Assembly: GCF_001425005.1 (NCBI RefSeq)
Contig: NZ_LMDB01000012.1
Location: 839,407-903,406 of the forward strand
Direction of reading: 5' to 3'
Length of the DNA stretch: 64,000 nucleotides
Source: Duganella sp. Root336D2
GTDB lineage: Bacteria > Pseudomonadota > Gammaproteobacteria > Burkholderiales > Burkholderiaceae_D
This document shows, piece after piece, positions 38,087 to 46,615 of the stretch (the stretch's first letter is position 1; the number at the start of each line of letters is the position of its first letter). The notes below the pieces were generated by a model. That model was not told where the DNA came from and made no database searches. It worked only from the letters and a program-made list of their open reading frames with translations. Both the position numbers and the translations under genes were made by a program.

Positions 38087-40294
38087 ATGCGCGCATGGTG
38101 GGCGATCGGTGTGGCGGGACTGGCGGTATTGCCGCAGGCGAGGGCGCAGCCGGCGCAGGAAGGTGGGCTGCCCAGCGTCTATGTCACCGCACAGCGCCGC
38201 GCGGAGCCGTTGCAGGAGGTGCCGTTCAATGTCTCGGTGCTGGGCGGTGAAGCGCTCGGCCTGCTGGGCGCCAGTGGCCGCGACCTGCGCTACCTTGCCG
38301 CGCGCATGCCGAGCCTGCACATCGAATCCGACTTTGGCCGGTCGTTCCCGCGCTTCTACCTGCGAGGCCTGGGCAATACGGACTTCGACCTGAATGCGGC
38401 GCAGCCGGTCGGCGTGGTGTATGACGAAGTGGTGCAGGAAAGCCCGCTGCTCAAGTCCTTCCCGCTGTTCGACCTGCAGCAGGTGGAAGTGCTGCGCGGG
38501 CCGCAAGGAAGCCTGTTCGGACGCAATGCACCGGCCGGCGTGGTGAAGTTCGATGCGGTGCGGCCGGCATTCCGGCGCGAGGGCTACCTGAACACCGGCA
38601 TCGGCAAGGACCGCATGCGCAACGCGGACGGGGCGTTCAATACGGCGCTCGGAGAAACGCTGGCACTGCGCGTCTCGCTGCTTAGCCAGCACCGCGCCAA
38701 CCGCGTCTTCAACGACCGCCCCAATGCCGCCACCACGGAATTCGAGGGCTACCACGACAACGCCGCGCGGGTGCAACTGCTGTACCAGCCGGGTCCGGCC
38801 TTCAGTGCGCTGCTGAACGGGCATGCGCGCCGCATGGGAGGGCGCGCCACGCTGTTCCGCGCCAATATCATGCAGAAGGGCAGCAACGCGCTGGTGCCGG
38901 GCTTTGATTACGCCAGCCTGCCGACGGACGGCATCAACCACCAGCACCTGAAGACGGGCGGCGCCAGCCTGCGCCTGCGCTGGCAGTTCGATGGCCTGAG
39001 CCTGCATGCCATTTCGGGCTGGGAGCGGGCGCGCTTTTACAGCCGCGCCGACGTGGATGCGGGCTATGGTTCGCTGTCGCATTTGCCGATGGGGCCGGGC
39101 CGCATACCATTCCCGTCCGAGACTGCCGATGCGCTGCCCAGGCACAGGCAGTTGACGCAGGAGGTCCGGCTGGAATCCGACCCGGCCCGCGAGTGGAGCT
39201 GGCTGGCCGGCGTGTATGGTTTCAGCGAAAAGATCAGGATCGACAGCTTCGGTTTCGACACCTTCAACGGCAACAGCCAGAATGCCTACGCCTGGCAGGA
39301 GCAGGACAGCCGCTCGCTGGCCGCCTTTGGCGCCCTGGCGTGGCGTGCACGTCCGGGCCTGCTGCTGCGCGCGGGCCTGCGCTATACCAAGGACCGCAAG
39401 GACTTCTTCGCCGCCCGCCCGCAACCGGCGCCGGGGGCGCAGCCGATTGCGGGACTGGCAGCGGCGCCGCGCGGCAATGATCTCAGCTGGGATCTTGGCG
39501 CGACCCAAGCCCTGTCGCCCGACAGCCACGTGTATGCGCGGGTTGCGACCGGCTACCGCGCGCCATCGATCCAGGGCCGCATCCTGTTCGGCAACAGCAT
39601 TTCCGTGGCGCGCGCCGAGCAGGCCGTGAGCTGGGAGGCGGGCTGGAAGCAGGACTTCATGCAGCACCGTGCGCGCCTTGGCCTGGCGCTGTTCCGCTAC
39701 ACGGTCGCTGATATGCAGCTCACCGCCGGCAGCGGCGTCGTCAACCAGAACCGCCTGGTCAACGCGGCCAAGGTACGCGGGCAGGGTATCGAAGTGGAAG
39801 GGCTGGTGCGCCCCAACAGCGAATGGACAGCCAGCGTGGGCGCCAGCTATAACGCGACCAGGATTCGCGATGCCGGCTTGTTCGTGCTCCCCTGCGGCAA
39901 TGGCTGCACGGTGCTCGACCCGCGCGGTACGGCGCCCAATAACGTTTTCATCGATGGCAATCCGCTGCCGCGTTCACCGCGCTGGATCGCCAATGCCACG
40001 CTGCGCTACAGCCGGCCCTGGCGCAGCGGCGCGCTGTTTGCGGCCACCGACTGGGCTTATCGCGGCCAATACAATTTCTTCCTGTACGAGGCCGTGGAGT
40101 ACAAGGCGCGCCCCTTGCTCGATGGCGGCCTGCGGCTTGGCTACAAGGATGGGCGCGAGCGCTTCGAGGTGGCTGCCTTCGTGCGCAATGTGACCAATAA
40201 AGTGGTGGCGGTAGCAGCCATCGATTTCAACAACTTCACCGGTGTCGTCAACGAACCGCGCAGCTACGGCATCCAGCTGAAATTCAATTACTGA
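38087..40294 (+). CDS. TonB-dependent outer-membrane receptor
   Basis: 735 residues. Signal peptide (MRAWW...PQARA), TonB-box-like and plug region (SVYVTAQRRAEPLQEVPFNVSVL; QQVEVLRGPQGSLFGRNAPAG), and a barrel ending in an aromatic (LKFNY). Excellent ribosome site (aggaggcagc). The plug is of the type common in receptors of aromatic compounds, saccharides or unknown nutrients. Nothing marks it as siderophore-specific. Its 3' end overlaps the convergent binding-protein gene by 7 bases. Confidence 0.9.
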   Translation: MRAWWAIGVAGLAVLPQARAQPAQEGGLPSVYVTAQRRAEPLQEVPFNVSVLGGEALGLLGASGRDLRYLAARMPSLHIESDFGRSFPRFYLRGLGNTDFDLNAAQPVGVVYDEVVQESPLLKSFPLFDLQQVEVLRGPQGSLFGRNAPAGVVKFDAVRPAFRREGYLNTGIGKDRMRNADGAFNTALGETLALRVSLLSQHRANRVFNDRPNAATTEFEGYHDNAARVQLLYQPGPAFSALLNGHARRMGGRATLFRANIMQKGSNALVPGFDYASLPTDGINHQHLKTGGASLRLRWQFDGLSLHAISGWERARFYSRADVDAGYGSLSHLPMGPGRIPFPSETADALPRHRQLTQEVRLESDPAREWSWLAGVYGFSEKIRIDSFGFDTFNGNSQNAYAWQEQDSRSLAAFGALAWRARPGLLLRAGLRYTKDRKDFFAARPQPAPGAQPIAGLAAAPRGNDLSWDLGATQALSPDSHVYARVATGYRAPSIQGRILFGNSISVARAEQAVSWEAGWKQDFMQHRARLGLALFRYTVADMQLTAGSGVVNQNRLVNAAKVRGQGIEVEGLVRPNSEWTASVGASYNATRIRDAGLFVLPCGNGCTVLDPRGTAPNNVFIDGNPLPRSPRWIANATLRYSRPWRSGALFAATDWAYRGQYNFFLYEAVEYKARPLLDGGLRLGYKDGRERFEVAAFVRNVTNKVVAVAAIDFNNFTGVVNEPRSYGIQLKFNY

Positions 40295-41025
40295 TATTTC
40301 GATGTCATGCGCAGCCACTGGGGGTCTTCGCGCATGCGTTTGATGATCGGCGCGACTTTGTCGAACAAGTCGTTGCGCCCCATCGGCACCAGGAAGCGGC
40401 GTTCCGTTGCGCGCCCCGGAAAGTCCACCAGGGTCAGGCTGCCATGCAGCCCGTGCTGGCGTACGAAATAGCGCGCCGTCGATTCCGACACTGCCACGCA
40501 ATCGATGCGGCCGCGGCGCAGCTTCTCCAGGTTGATCTCCTCGCTGATGGCATCCTGGCGTTGCAGGCCGTGGCGCTGGATCCATTCATCGATTCCCGGA
40601 TAGACATAGCCAAGCGTCAAGCCTATCGATTTGCCAGCCAGTCCTTGCGGAACATCCATCTGCACCGGATGCTCGCTGCGCGACACCAGCACGAAGTGGT
40701 CGACAGCGAAGGCCGTGGTCCACAGGTATTTCTTCTGTGCGACGTCATCGAACCATTGGGGCATCATGCCAATAACGATGCCGTCCAGCGTGCCGTCTTC
40801 CAGCCGCATCTGCAGTCGTTTGCGCGGCAGGTAGGCCAGCCGGAAACTGGTGCCGTCGGTGGCCTGCTTGTTCAGGTACTCGATGGCTTCGTAATAGATG
40901 CCGCGCGTGCCGTCGATTACAAGGGGCGCGAAATTGGCGCTGGTGTACACGGTAACTGTCTCCGCCATTACGGCCGGCGACAGCAACGCAGCAAGCAGCG
41001 TCAATAACGGCATTAAAAGTTTCAT
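40288..41025 (-). CDS. Periplasmic substrate-binding protein (family 3-like)
   Basis: 245 residues with a signal peptide ending AVMA. A type II periplasmic binding fold, seen as ETVTVYTSANFAPLVID at the mature start, GIVIGMMPQW, and IDCVAVSESTARYF. No ABC permease or ATPase is adjacent, so it may feed a sensor or chemoreceptor rather than a transporter. Convergent with, and overlapping, the TonB receptor gene. Confidence 0.8.
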   Translation of the reverse strand: MKLLMPLLTLLAALLSPAVMAETVTVYTSANFAPLVIDGTRGIYYEAIEYLNKQATDGTSFRLAYLPRKRLQMRLEDGTLDGIVIGMMPQWFDDVAQKKYLWTTAFAVDHFVLVSRSEHPVQMDVPQGLAGKSIGLTLGYVYPGIDEWIQRHGLQRQDAISEEINLEKLRRGRIDCVAVSESTARYFVRQHGLHGSLTLVDFPGRATERRFLVPMGRNDLFDKVAPIIKRMREDPQWLRMTSKYQ

Positions 41026-41247
41026 AGACGCACTATAGCAAAGCCCTTAAACATGCATCATGAAAGTTAAATTCTTCATTAGCAATTGTTTCGCGCCGCC
41101 GCAACAGAAATGGTGATGGAGAAAGTGATTTAAGTAGTAAATTCTCACGAATTGTAACGCCAGGCCTTAATTCGGCATAAGATCAAAGCAAGAGGTATCG
41201 CGGTGCCGCAACGCACTTTTTGCCAAACTTGTCTTTAGGAAATTGCC

Positions 41248-43269
41248 ATGAATCCTACCTCGCTTCTCGGTCAACTCAAGCTGGCTCACAAGTTCCTGAT
41301 CCTCGGCCTGATCGCGGCACTGCTGGCGATCATTCCTGCCTTCCTCTACCTGAGCGAGGCGGGCAAGGTGCTCGACGCTTACAAGGGCGAGCATGAAGGC
41401 TTGCCGATCGTGGTCGACGGCCTCAAGGTCGTGCAATACACGCAGCAGCACCGTGGCCTGTCGGCGCTGGTGCTGGGCGGTGTCACGAGCGTGGCGGAAA
41501 AGCGCCGCGCCAAGCAAGCCGAGGCCGATGCGGCCTACGGCCGGCTGGAAAAAGCGGCTGCCGCGCTGGGCGACAAGGCCATCATCGATGCGTTCGCCGC
41601 CGCCAAGCAGGAATGGGAAGCGCTGCGCAGCAACGTGGCGGAAGGCAAGATCACCGTGCCGCAAAGCTATGCTGGACATACCGGCCTGGTGCCGAAGCTG
41701 CTCAAGGTGAATGAACTGATCGGCGATGCCTATGGTCTGAGCCTCGATCCCGACAAGGACACGTACCAGCTGATCCAGTCGATGTTCTACCAGCTGCCAT
41801 GGCTGACTGAAGAGACCGGTAAGACCCGTGCCAAAGGCGCCGGCCTGCTGGCGAAAAAGGAAGCGACGCCTGAAGACCGTATGCAGCAGGCGGCCATCAT
41901 GTCGCGCGTGACCGATCGCCTGGACCAGACCCTGACTGCCTTTGGCAAGGCGGCCGCGGCGAATCCGGCCATCGAGGCCAAGCTCGGCGCGCAGCTGCGC
42001 GAGGCGGGCGAGGCGGCGCGCAAGATCGTGGACCTGGGCACGGAGCAGATCGTGAAAGCCGATCCGCTGACCTATTCCGGTGAAGAGTGGGTGGCCAAGA
42101 CCACGGCGGCAATCGATATGCAGTTTGCCGTCAATGAAGCGGCAGCGAAGGAAATCGATAGCATGCTTTCCGGAAAAATCTCCGGCTTCACCGAGCAGCG
42201 CTGGATCATGGTGGTCTCGATGGTGGCGCTGTTTGCACTGGCGGCCTGGATTTGCGTCCTGATCGCGCGTTCGGTGACGCTGCCGCTGAAAAACGCCATC
42301 GCCGTGGCGGACGAGGTGGCGCAGGGAAAACTCGATAACGACTTCGACGTCGGCCCGCCCAACGAAGTCGGGCAGTTGCTGCGCTCGCTCAAATCCATGA
42401 GTCAAAGCCTGCGCGGCATCGTGTCCGACGTGCGCGCCAGCGTGGACCAGATCAATGCCGCCAGCCGCGATATCGCAACCGGCAACGCCGACGTCTCTTC
42501 GCGCCTGGAAGCGCAGGCATCCAACCTGGAGGAAACCGCTTCCTCGATGGAAGAACTGACTTCCACCGTCAAGCAGAACGCCGATAATGCACGCCAGGCC
42601 AACCAGCTTGTGCACAACGCTTCCACCGTCGCCGGCAAGGGCGGCGAAGTGGTATCGCAAGTGGTGCAGACCATGGGTGAAATCAACGATAGCTCACGCA
42701 AGATCGTGGACATCATCGGCGTGATCGATGGCATCGCCTTCCAGACCAATATCCTGGCCCTGAATGCCGCGGTGGAAGCGGCGCGCGCCGGCGAGCAAGG
42801 GCGCGGCTTTGCCGTGGTGGCTTCCGAAGTGCGCAACCTGGCACAACGCTCGGCTTCGGCAGCCAAGGAGATCAAGGACTTGATCAACCACAGCGTGAAC
42901 CGCGTCGAAACCGGCAACCGCCTGGTGGGCGAAGCCGGCCATGCGATGCAGGAGGTGCTGAAGAGCGTGCAGGGTATCACGGCCATCATGCAGGAAATCG
43001 CCACCGCGTCGGCCGAGCAGGGCAACGGTATCGAGCAAATCAATATGGCCGTGACGCAGATGGACGACACCACGCAGCAGAATGCGGCGCTGGTGGAGCA
43101 GACCGCGGCCGCGTCGGCCAGCCTGCAGGACCAGGCGCAGATGCTGGTGAAATCGATCAGCATCTTCACGCTGGGGAATGAAGGCGAGGCCGCGCCCGTT
43201 GTGCGCAAGGCTCCCGCTGCGCGCCGCCTGCCAGGCAATGTGCGCGCATTGCGGACGGCGTCGGTATAA
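41248..43269 (+). CDS. Methyl-accepting chemotaxis protein
   Basis: 673 residues. TM1 (~14-34), a long helical periplasmic domain (~40-310) resembling nitrate/nitrite-sensing (NIT-like) regions ([17 protein letters not shown]), TM2 (~315-338), HAMP, and the MCP signalling hairpin with its invariant tip ([21 protein letters not shown]). Potential methylation helices flank the tip. It passes periplasmic signals to CheA/CheW. An HDOD gene follows 8 bases downstream. Confidence 0.92.
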   Translation: MNPTSLLGQLKLAHKFLILGLIAALLAIIPAFLYLSEAGKVLDAYKGEHEGLPIVVDGLKVVQYTQQHRGLSALVLGGVTSVAEKRRAKQAEADAAYGRLEKAAAALGDKAIIDAFAAAKQEWEALRSNVAEGKITVPQSYAGHTGLVPKLLKVNELIGDAYGLSLDPDKDTYQLIQSMFYQLPWLTEETGKTRAKGAGLLAKKEATPEDRMQQAAIMSRVTDRLDQTLTAFGKAAAANPAIEAKLGAQLREAGEAARKIVDLGTEQIVKADPLTYSGEEWVAKTTAAIDMQFAVNEAAAKEIDSMLSGKISGFTEQRWIMVVSMVALFALAAWICVLIARSVTLPLKNAIAVADEVAQGKLDNDFDVGPPNEVGQLLRSLKSMSQSLRGIVSDVRASVDQINAASRDIATGNADVSSRLEAQASNLEETASSMEELTSTVKQNADNARQANQLVHNASTVAGKGGEVVSQVVQTMGEINDSSRKIVDIIGVIDGIAFQTNILALNAAVEAARAGEQGRGFAVVASEVRNLAQRSASAAKEIKDLINHSVNRVETGNRLVGEAGHAMQEVLKSVQGITAIMQEIATASAEQGNGIEQINMAVTQMDDTTQQNAALVEQTAAASASLQDQAQMLVKSISIFTLGNEGEAAPVVRKAPAARRLPGNVRALRTASV

Positions 43270-43277
43270 TTTCTTGC

Positions 43278-44114
43278 ATGGAAAAGCTCAGGGACCTTGC
43301 CACCATTATCTCGGAAGTGCAGCGTGGGGAACTGGTATTCCCCACCAGCGTCAATGCCGCACTGGCATTGCAGCTTGCATTGGCTGACCCTGATTGCCAC
43401 GACGATGAAATAGCGCGCAAGGTGCTGGGCGAACCGGTCCTGGCAGCGCGTGCCGTTGCGCTGGCCAATGCCGCCGTGTTCCGGCGCCATGGCGCTGCGG
43501 CGATCACCAGCGCGCGCGCCGCGGTGATGCGGCTTGGCTACCGCAACCTGTATTCGCTGGCGGCCGCCATGGTGGTGCGCCAGTTCGGCGCCCGTATCCG
43601 CGATGCGCAACTGCGCGAGCATGCCGATCAATTATGGAAGTACTCTGCCCACGTGGCAGCCATCGCTTACCAGGTGGCGCGCCATATCACCGGCACCGAT
43701 CCCGATACCGCGCTGTTCGCCGGCATCGTGCATGAAGCCGGCAATTTCTTCCTGTTGTCGCAAGCCGACCAGGTGCCCGGCTTGCTGGATGAAATGGGCC
43801 CGCGCCTGGGGCCGGTGCAGGAAATCGTGGCGCGCGCAGTACTGCGCAGGCTCGAAGTGCCGGAAGCGGTTGGCGCTGCCATCATGACGCTGCGCGATGG
43901 CGCCATCAGCCTGCCGCCATCCGGCCTGCGCGATACGCTGCTGCTGGCGCGCCACCTGTGCCCCGTGCTGTCGCCGCTGCCTGCGCCGCAGGACGACTAC
44001 CTGGTGCGGCGCTCCGATATCGTGCAATGCCTGGAAAACTTCCCGGACCTTGCCGCACTGCTCGACCTGGCTGCCGCCGAGGCGCGCTCGATGGGCGTAG
44101 CGCTACTGGCCTGA
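43278..44114 (+). CDS. HDOD-domain signalling protein
   Basis: 278 residues made almost wholly of an HDOD domain, seen as PTSVNAALALQLALADPD, DDEIARKVLGEPVLAARAVALANAA, and AGIVHEAGNFFLL. HDOD proteins lack phosphohydrolase activity and act in regulatory assemblies. No ribosome site precedes the ATG; instead tataat lies at 43265-43270, about 8 bases before it, which could give a leaderless transcript. The 3' end overlaps the convergent LysR gene by 12 bases. Confidence 0.85.
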   Translation: MEKLRDLATIISEVQRGELVFPTSVNAALALQLALADPDCHDDEIARKVLGEPVLAARAVALANAAVFRRHGAAAITSARAAVMRLGYRNLYSLAAAMVVRQFGARIRDAQLREHADQLWKYSAHVAAIAYQVARHITGTDPDTALFAGIVHEAGNFFLLSQADQVPGLLDEMGPRLGPVQEIVARAVLRRLEVPEAVGAAIMTLRDGAISLPPSGLRDTLLLARHLCPVLSPLPAPQDDYLVRRSDIVQCLENFPDLAALLDLAAAEARSMGVALLA

Positions 44115-45002
44115 GGCAGCAGGCGGAGCATCTTCCAGCAATTGTTCGGCCAGCAGGCTGGCGTGCGGCGTCAGCACTGCAAAGTCGCGCGCACACAGGT
44201 AGAGCCGGCGCGTCGCCCAGGTTTCAGCCAGCGGCGCGATGGCCAGGTCGCGCCGCAGCTGGCGCGCCACTGCGCCGGACATGATCGATATGCCGATGCC
44301 CGCTTCGACGTGCATTGCCACATGGTCGATGCTGCGCAGCAGGATGCGGTAGTCGAGCTGGTGGCCCAGGCGCGAGGCGCGTTCCCCAAGGTGCGTTTCG
44401 AGTGCGGTATCGGCGATGCCGACGATCGGTTCGCCCAGGATATCGGCAAACGTTACGGCGGTTTTCTGCGCCAAGCGGTGTGCATGGCTGGCCACTACCA
44501 CCAGCTGGTCGCTGGCGATCAGGTGCGTCTGGAGCGGACCGAAATCGGTGATGTCCGCCACGATGCCGAGGTCGGCGCGCCGGTCCACCAAGGACTGGAC
44601 GATCTCTGCGCTGGGGCGCTCCAGCAGGTCGATCGACAGGTCGCGATAGGCGGCCAGGAAGCGGCACAGGTGCGGCGGCAGGAAGGCCGCCAGGGCAGCG
44701 GAATTCGACAGCAGGCGGATGCGCCCCTTCAGGCCGGTAGCATAGGTGCGCAGTTCGCCGCGCATCTGCTCAACCTGGCCCAGGATCGAGCGTGCATGGC
44801 GCAGCAGGGCTTCGCCGGCCGCCGTGGCGCGCACGCCGCGCCGGTTGCGCTCAAGCAGCGGCGCCCCCAATGCTGCCTCCATGCCGGCTATGCGCTCGCT
44901 GACCGATGCCAGCGCAAGGTGCATGGTGCGCGCGCCCTGGGTCAGGCTGCCGCATTCCACGACGGTGAGGAAAAGCCGCATATCGGTCAGGTCGAAGCGC
45001 AT
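44103..45002 (-). CDS. LysR-family transcriptional regulator
   Basis: 299 residues. N-terminal winged helix-turn-helix (DMRLFLTVVECGSLTQGARTMHLALASVSERIAGME) and a C-terminal co-inducer domain. Divergent from the TauE-type transporter gene with an 88-base gap holding a perfect palindrome, so that transporter is the likely target. The inducer is unknown. Confidence 0.93.
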   Translation of the reverse strand: MRFDLTDMRLFLTVVECGSLTQGARTMHLALASVSERIAGMEAALGAPLLERNRRGVRATAAGEALLRHARSILGQVEQMRGELRTYATGLKGRIRLLSNSAALAAFLPPHLCRFLAAYRDLSIDLLERPSAEIVQSLVDRRADLGIVADITDFGPLQTHLIASDQLVVVASHAHRLAQKTAVTFADILGEPIVGIADTALETHLGERASRLGHQLDYRILLRSIDHVAMHVEAGIGISIMSGAVARQLRRDLAIAPLAETWATRRLYLCARDFAVLTPHASLLAEQLLEDAPPAASGQ

Positions 45003-45017
45003 CTATGGTCTCCAGCA

Positions 45018-45032
45018 TTCGGAATTTCCGAA
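45018..45032. promoter_or_regulatory. Palindrome between divergent LysR and TauE genes (LysR box candidate)
   Basis: ttcggaa-t-ttccgaa is a perfect 7-1-7 palindrome containing a T-N11-A frame, the usual shape of LysR-regulator sites. It lies 16 bases upstream of the LysR gene start and 59 bases upstream of the transporter start. Confidence 0.5.
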
Positions 45033-45090
45033 GTGTAGCACCGGAATTGCCAGATTGCGGGACTGTGGCCTGGCGACTAACATCGCTGGC

Positions 45091-45855
45091 ATGGACTCAA
45101 TGATTCTGACTTTTTCCGCAGGCTTGCTGGCCGGGGCGATGAACGCGCTGGCTGGGGGCGGATCTTTCGTCAGCCTGCCGGCGCTGATCGCGGTCGGGGT
45201 GCCACCGGTTCAGGCGAATGCTTCCAGTACGGTAGCCTTGTTTCCGGGCGGCCTGGCCAGTGCCTGGGCCTACCGCGATGGCTTGCGGCCCGTTGGCGGG
45301 GTGCCGCTGCGTTTTTTGCTGGTGACTACACTGTGCGGCGGCCTGGCTGGCGCCTGGCTGTTGCTGCGGACTTCATCGACGGCTTTCACCTTTGCGCTGC
45401 CATGGCTGCTGCTGGCGGCGTCGATTGCGCTGGCCTTCGGGCGGCGCCTTGGCGAAGCCTTGCGCGCACGCTTTCAGGTGAGGTCGCCGGCTGTGCTGCT
45501 GGTCCAGTTCTTCCTGGGCGTGTACGGCGGCTATTTTGGCGGTGCGGTCGGGATCATGATGATGGCGACGTGGGGTTTGATCGACAAGCGCGACCTGAAG
45601 GATTTGAATGCGCCGCGCACCTTGCTGGTCAGTGCAGCCAATGCGGTGGCGGTGCTGGCGTTCAGCATGGCGGATGCGGTGCACTGGCCGGTGACGCTGG
45701 CGATGCTGGCCGGCGCCGTGGCCGGCGGCTACGGCGGCGCAAAGTTGGGGCGCCGCACGCCGCCCAAGGTGATCCGCGCCATCACGCTGGTCGCGACATC
45801 CTGTATCACGCTGGTGTTTTTCTGGAAGACTTACTTCGGAGGGAATCATGCTTAA
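45091..45855 (+). CDS. TauE/SafE-family anion exporter
   Basis: 254 residues from the ATG at 45091 (a second ATG lies at 45100). Seven or eight hydrophobic helices with the family repeats GLLAGAMNALAGGGSF and FFLGVYGGYFGGAVGIMM. Members move sulfite, sulfoacetate and other small organosulfur anions across the inner membrane. The neighbouring LysR gene is the probable regulator. Confidence 0.9.
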   Translation: MDSMILTFSAGLLAGAMNALAGGGSFVSLPALIAVGVPPVQANASSTVALFPGGLASAWAYRDGLRPVGGVPLRFLLVTTLCGGLAGAWLLLRTSSTAFTFALPWLLLAASIALAFGRRLGEALRARFQVRSPAVLLVQFFLGVYGGYFGGAVGIMMMATWGLIDKRDLKDLNAPRTLLVSAANAVAVLAFSMADAVHWPVTLAMLAGAVAGGYGGAKLGRRTPPKVIRAITLVATSCITLVFFWKTYFGGNHA

Positions 45856-45967
45856 CGCATTGCTGGAAACAATCGGGACACTTGGTGTCCTGATCAGTAT
45901 CGCAGTCAAGGTCCGCGCAAGCTTGCCTAAGGCTCAAAAGCGACATCGAGCAGCTCATCAACAGTGA
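45848..45967 (+). CDS. Possible 39-residue membrane micropeptide
   Basis: The ATG at 45848 is preceded by ggaggg at an ideal distance and overlaps the last 8 bases of the TauE gene. The translation is MLNALLETIGTLGVLISIAV, then a basic tail with several Lys, Arg and His residues. That makes one short membrane helix plus a positive tail, a shape common for small membrane proteins. No homology known to me; chance occurrence cannot be excluded. Confidence 0.35.
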   Translation: MLNALLETIGTLGVLISIAVKVRASLPKAQKRHRAAHQQ

Positions 45968-46042
45968 ACGGCAGCGCCGCCGCGAAGCCTGGCGCTGGCA
46001 CTTGCCCCAGTCAAGCGCGAGCGGGGCAAGATGTGAGGCAGG

Positions 46043-46552
46043 TCAGGTGCGGGATTGTTCAAGGATGCGGACCAGCGATTCGATGCCTTCGGCGTCGACC
46101 GCATCGAAGCGTCCTGGCAGTGGGCTGTCGAGGTCGAATACGCCGATCACCGCGCCATCCTTGCCGAAAATCGGCACCACCAGTTCCGAGCGCGAGGCGG
46201 CATCGCAAGCGATATGGCCAGGGAAGGCATGCACGTCTTCCACCACGCTGGTCGCGCGCTTTTCAACGGTGCTGCCGCATACGCCGCGGCCCTTCTTGAT
46301 GCGGATGCAGGCCGGCTTGCCCTGGAACGGGCCGAGCACCAGTTCATCCGGGCCCTGCATGAAATAGAAGCCCGCCCAGTTCAAGCCCGGCATGGTGTTG
46401 AACACCAGCGAGCTGGCATTGGCCGTGTTGGCGATCCAGTCATGTTCGCCGTGCACCAGGCCGCCCAGTTGCGAGCGCAAGTCTTGATACATGGCGCGCT
46501 TGGCTTCGGGAGTATCGGTGCTGTAGGTATTTTCGCTGAGGGAGAAAGACAT
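46043..46552 (-). CDS. msrC: Free methionine-(R)-sulfoxide reductase (GAF fold)
   Basis: 169 residues, a single GAF domain. The three family cysteines are in place: Cys82 (KPACIRI), Cys92 (GVCGST) and Cys116 (HIACDA), together with GLNWAGFYF and GVFDLDSP. It reduces free Met-R-sulfoxide with thioredoxin in the cytoplasm. Divergent from the repair operon. Confidence 0.92.
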   Translation of the reverse strand: MSFSLSENTYSTDTPEAKRAMYQDLRSQLGGLVHGEHDWIANTANASSLVFNTMPGLNWAGFYFMQGPDELVLGPFQGKPACIRIKKGRGVCGSTVEKRATSVVEDVHAFPGHIACDAASRSELVVPIFGKDGAVIGVFDLDSPLPGRFDAVDAEGIESLVRILEQSRT

Positions 46553-46615
46553 TTGCCGCTCGGTATGTTACTTAGGACGCCGACATGTTACCAGCAATCG
46601 CGCTAAGTTGCGGGC

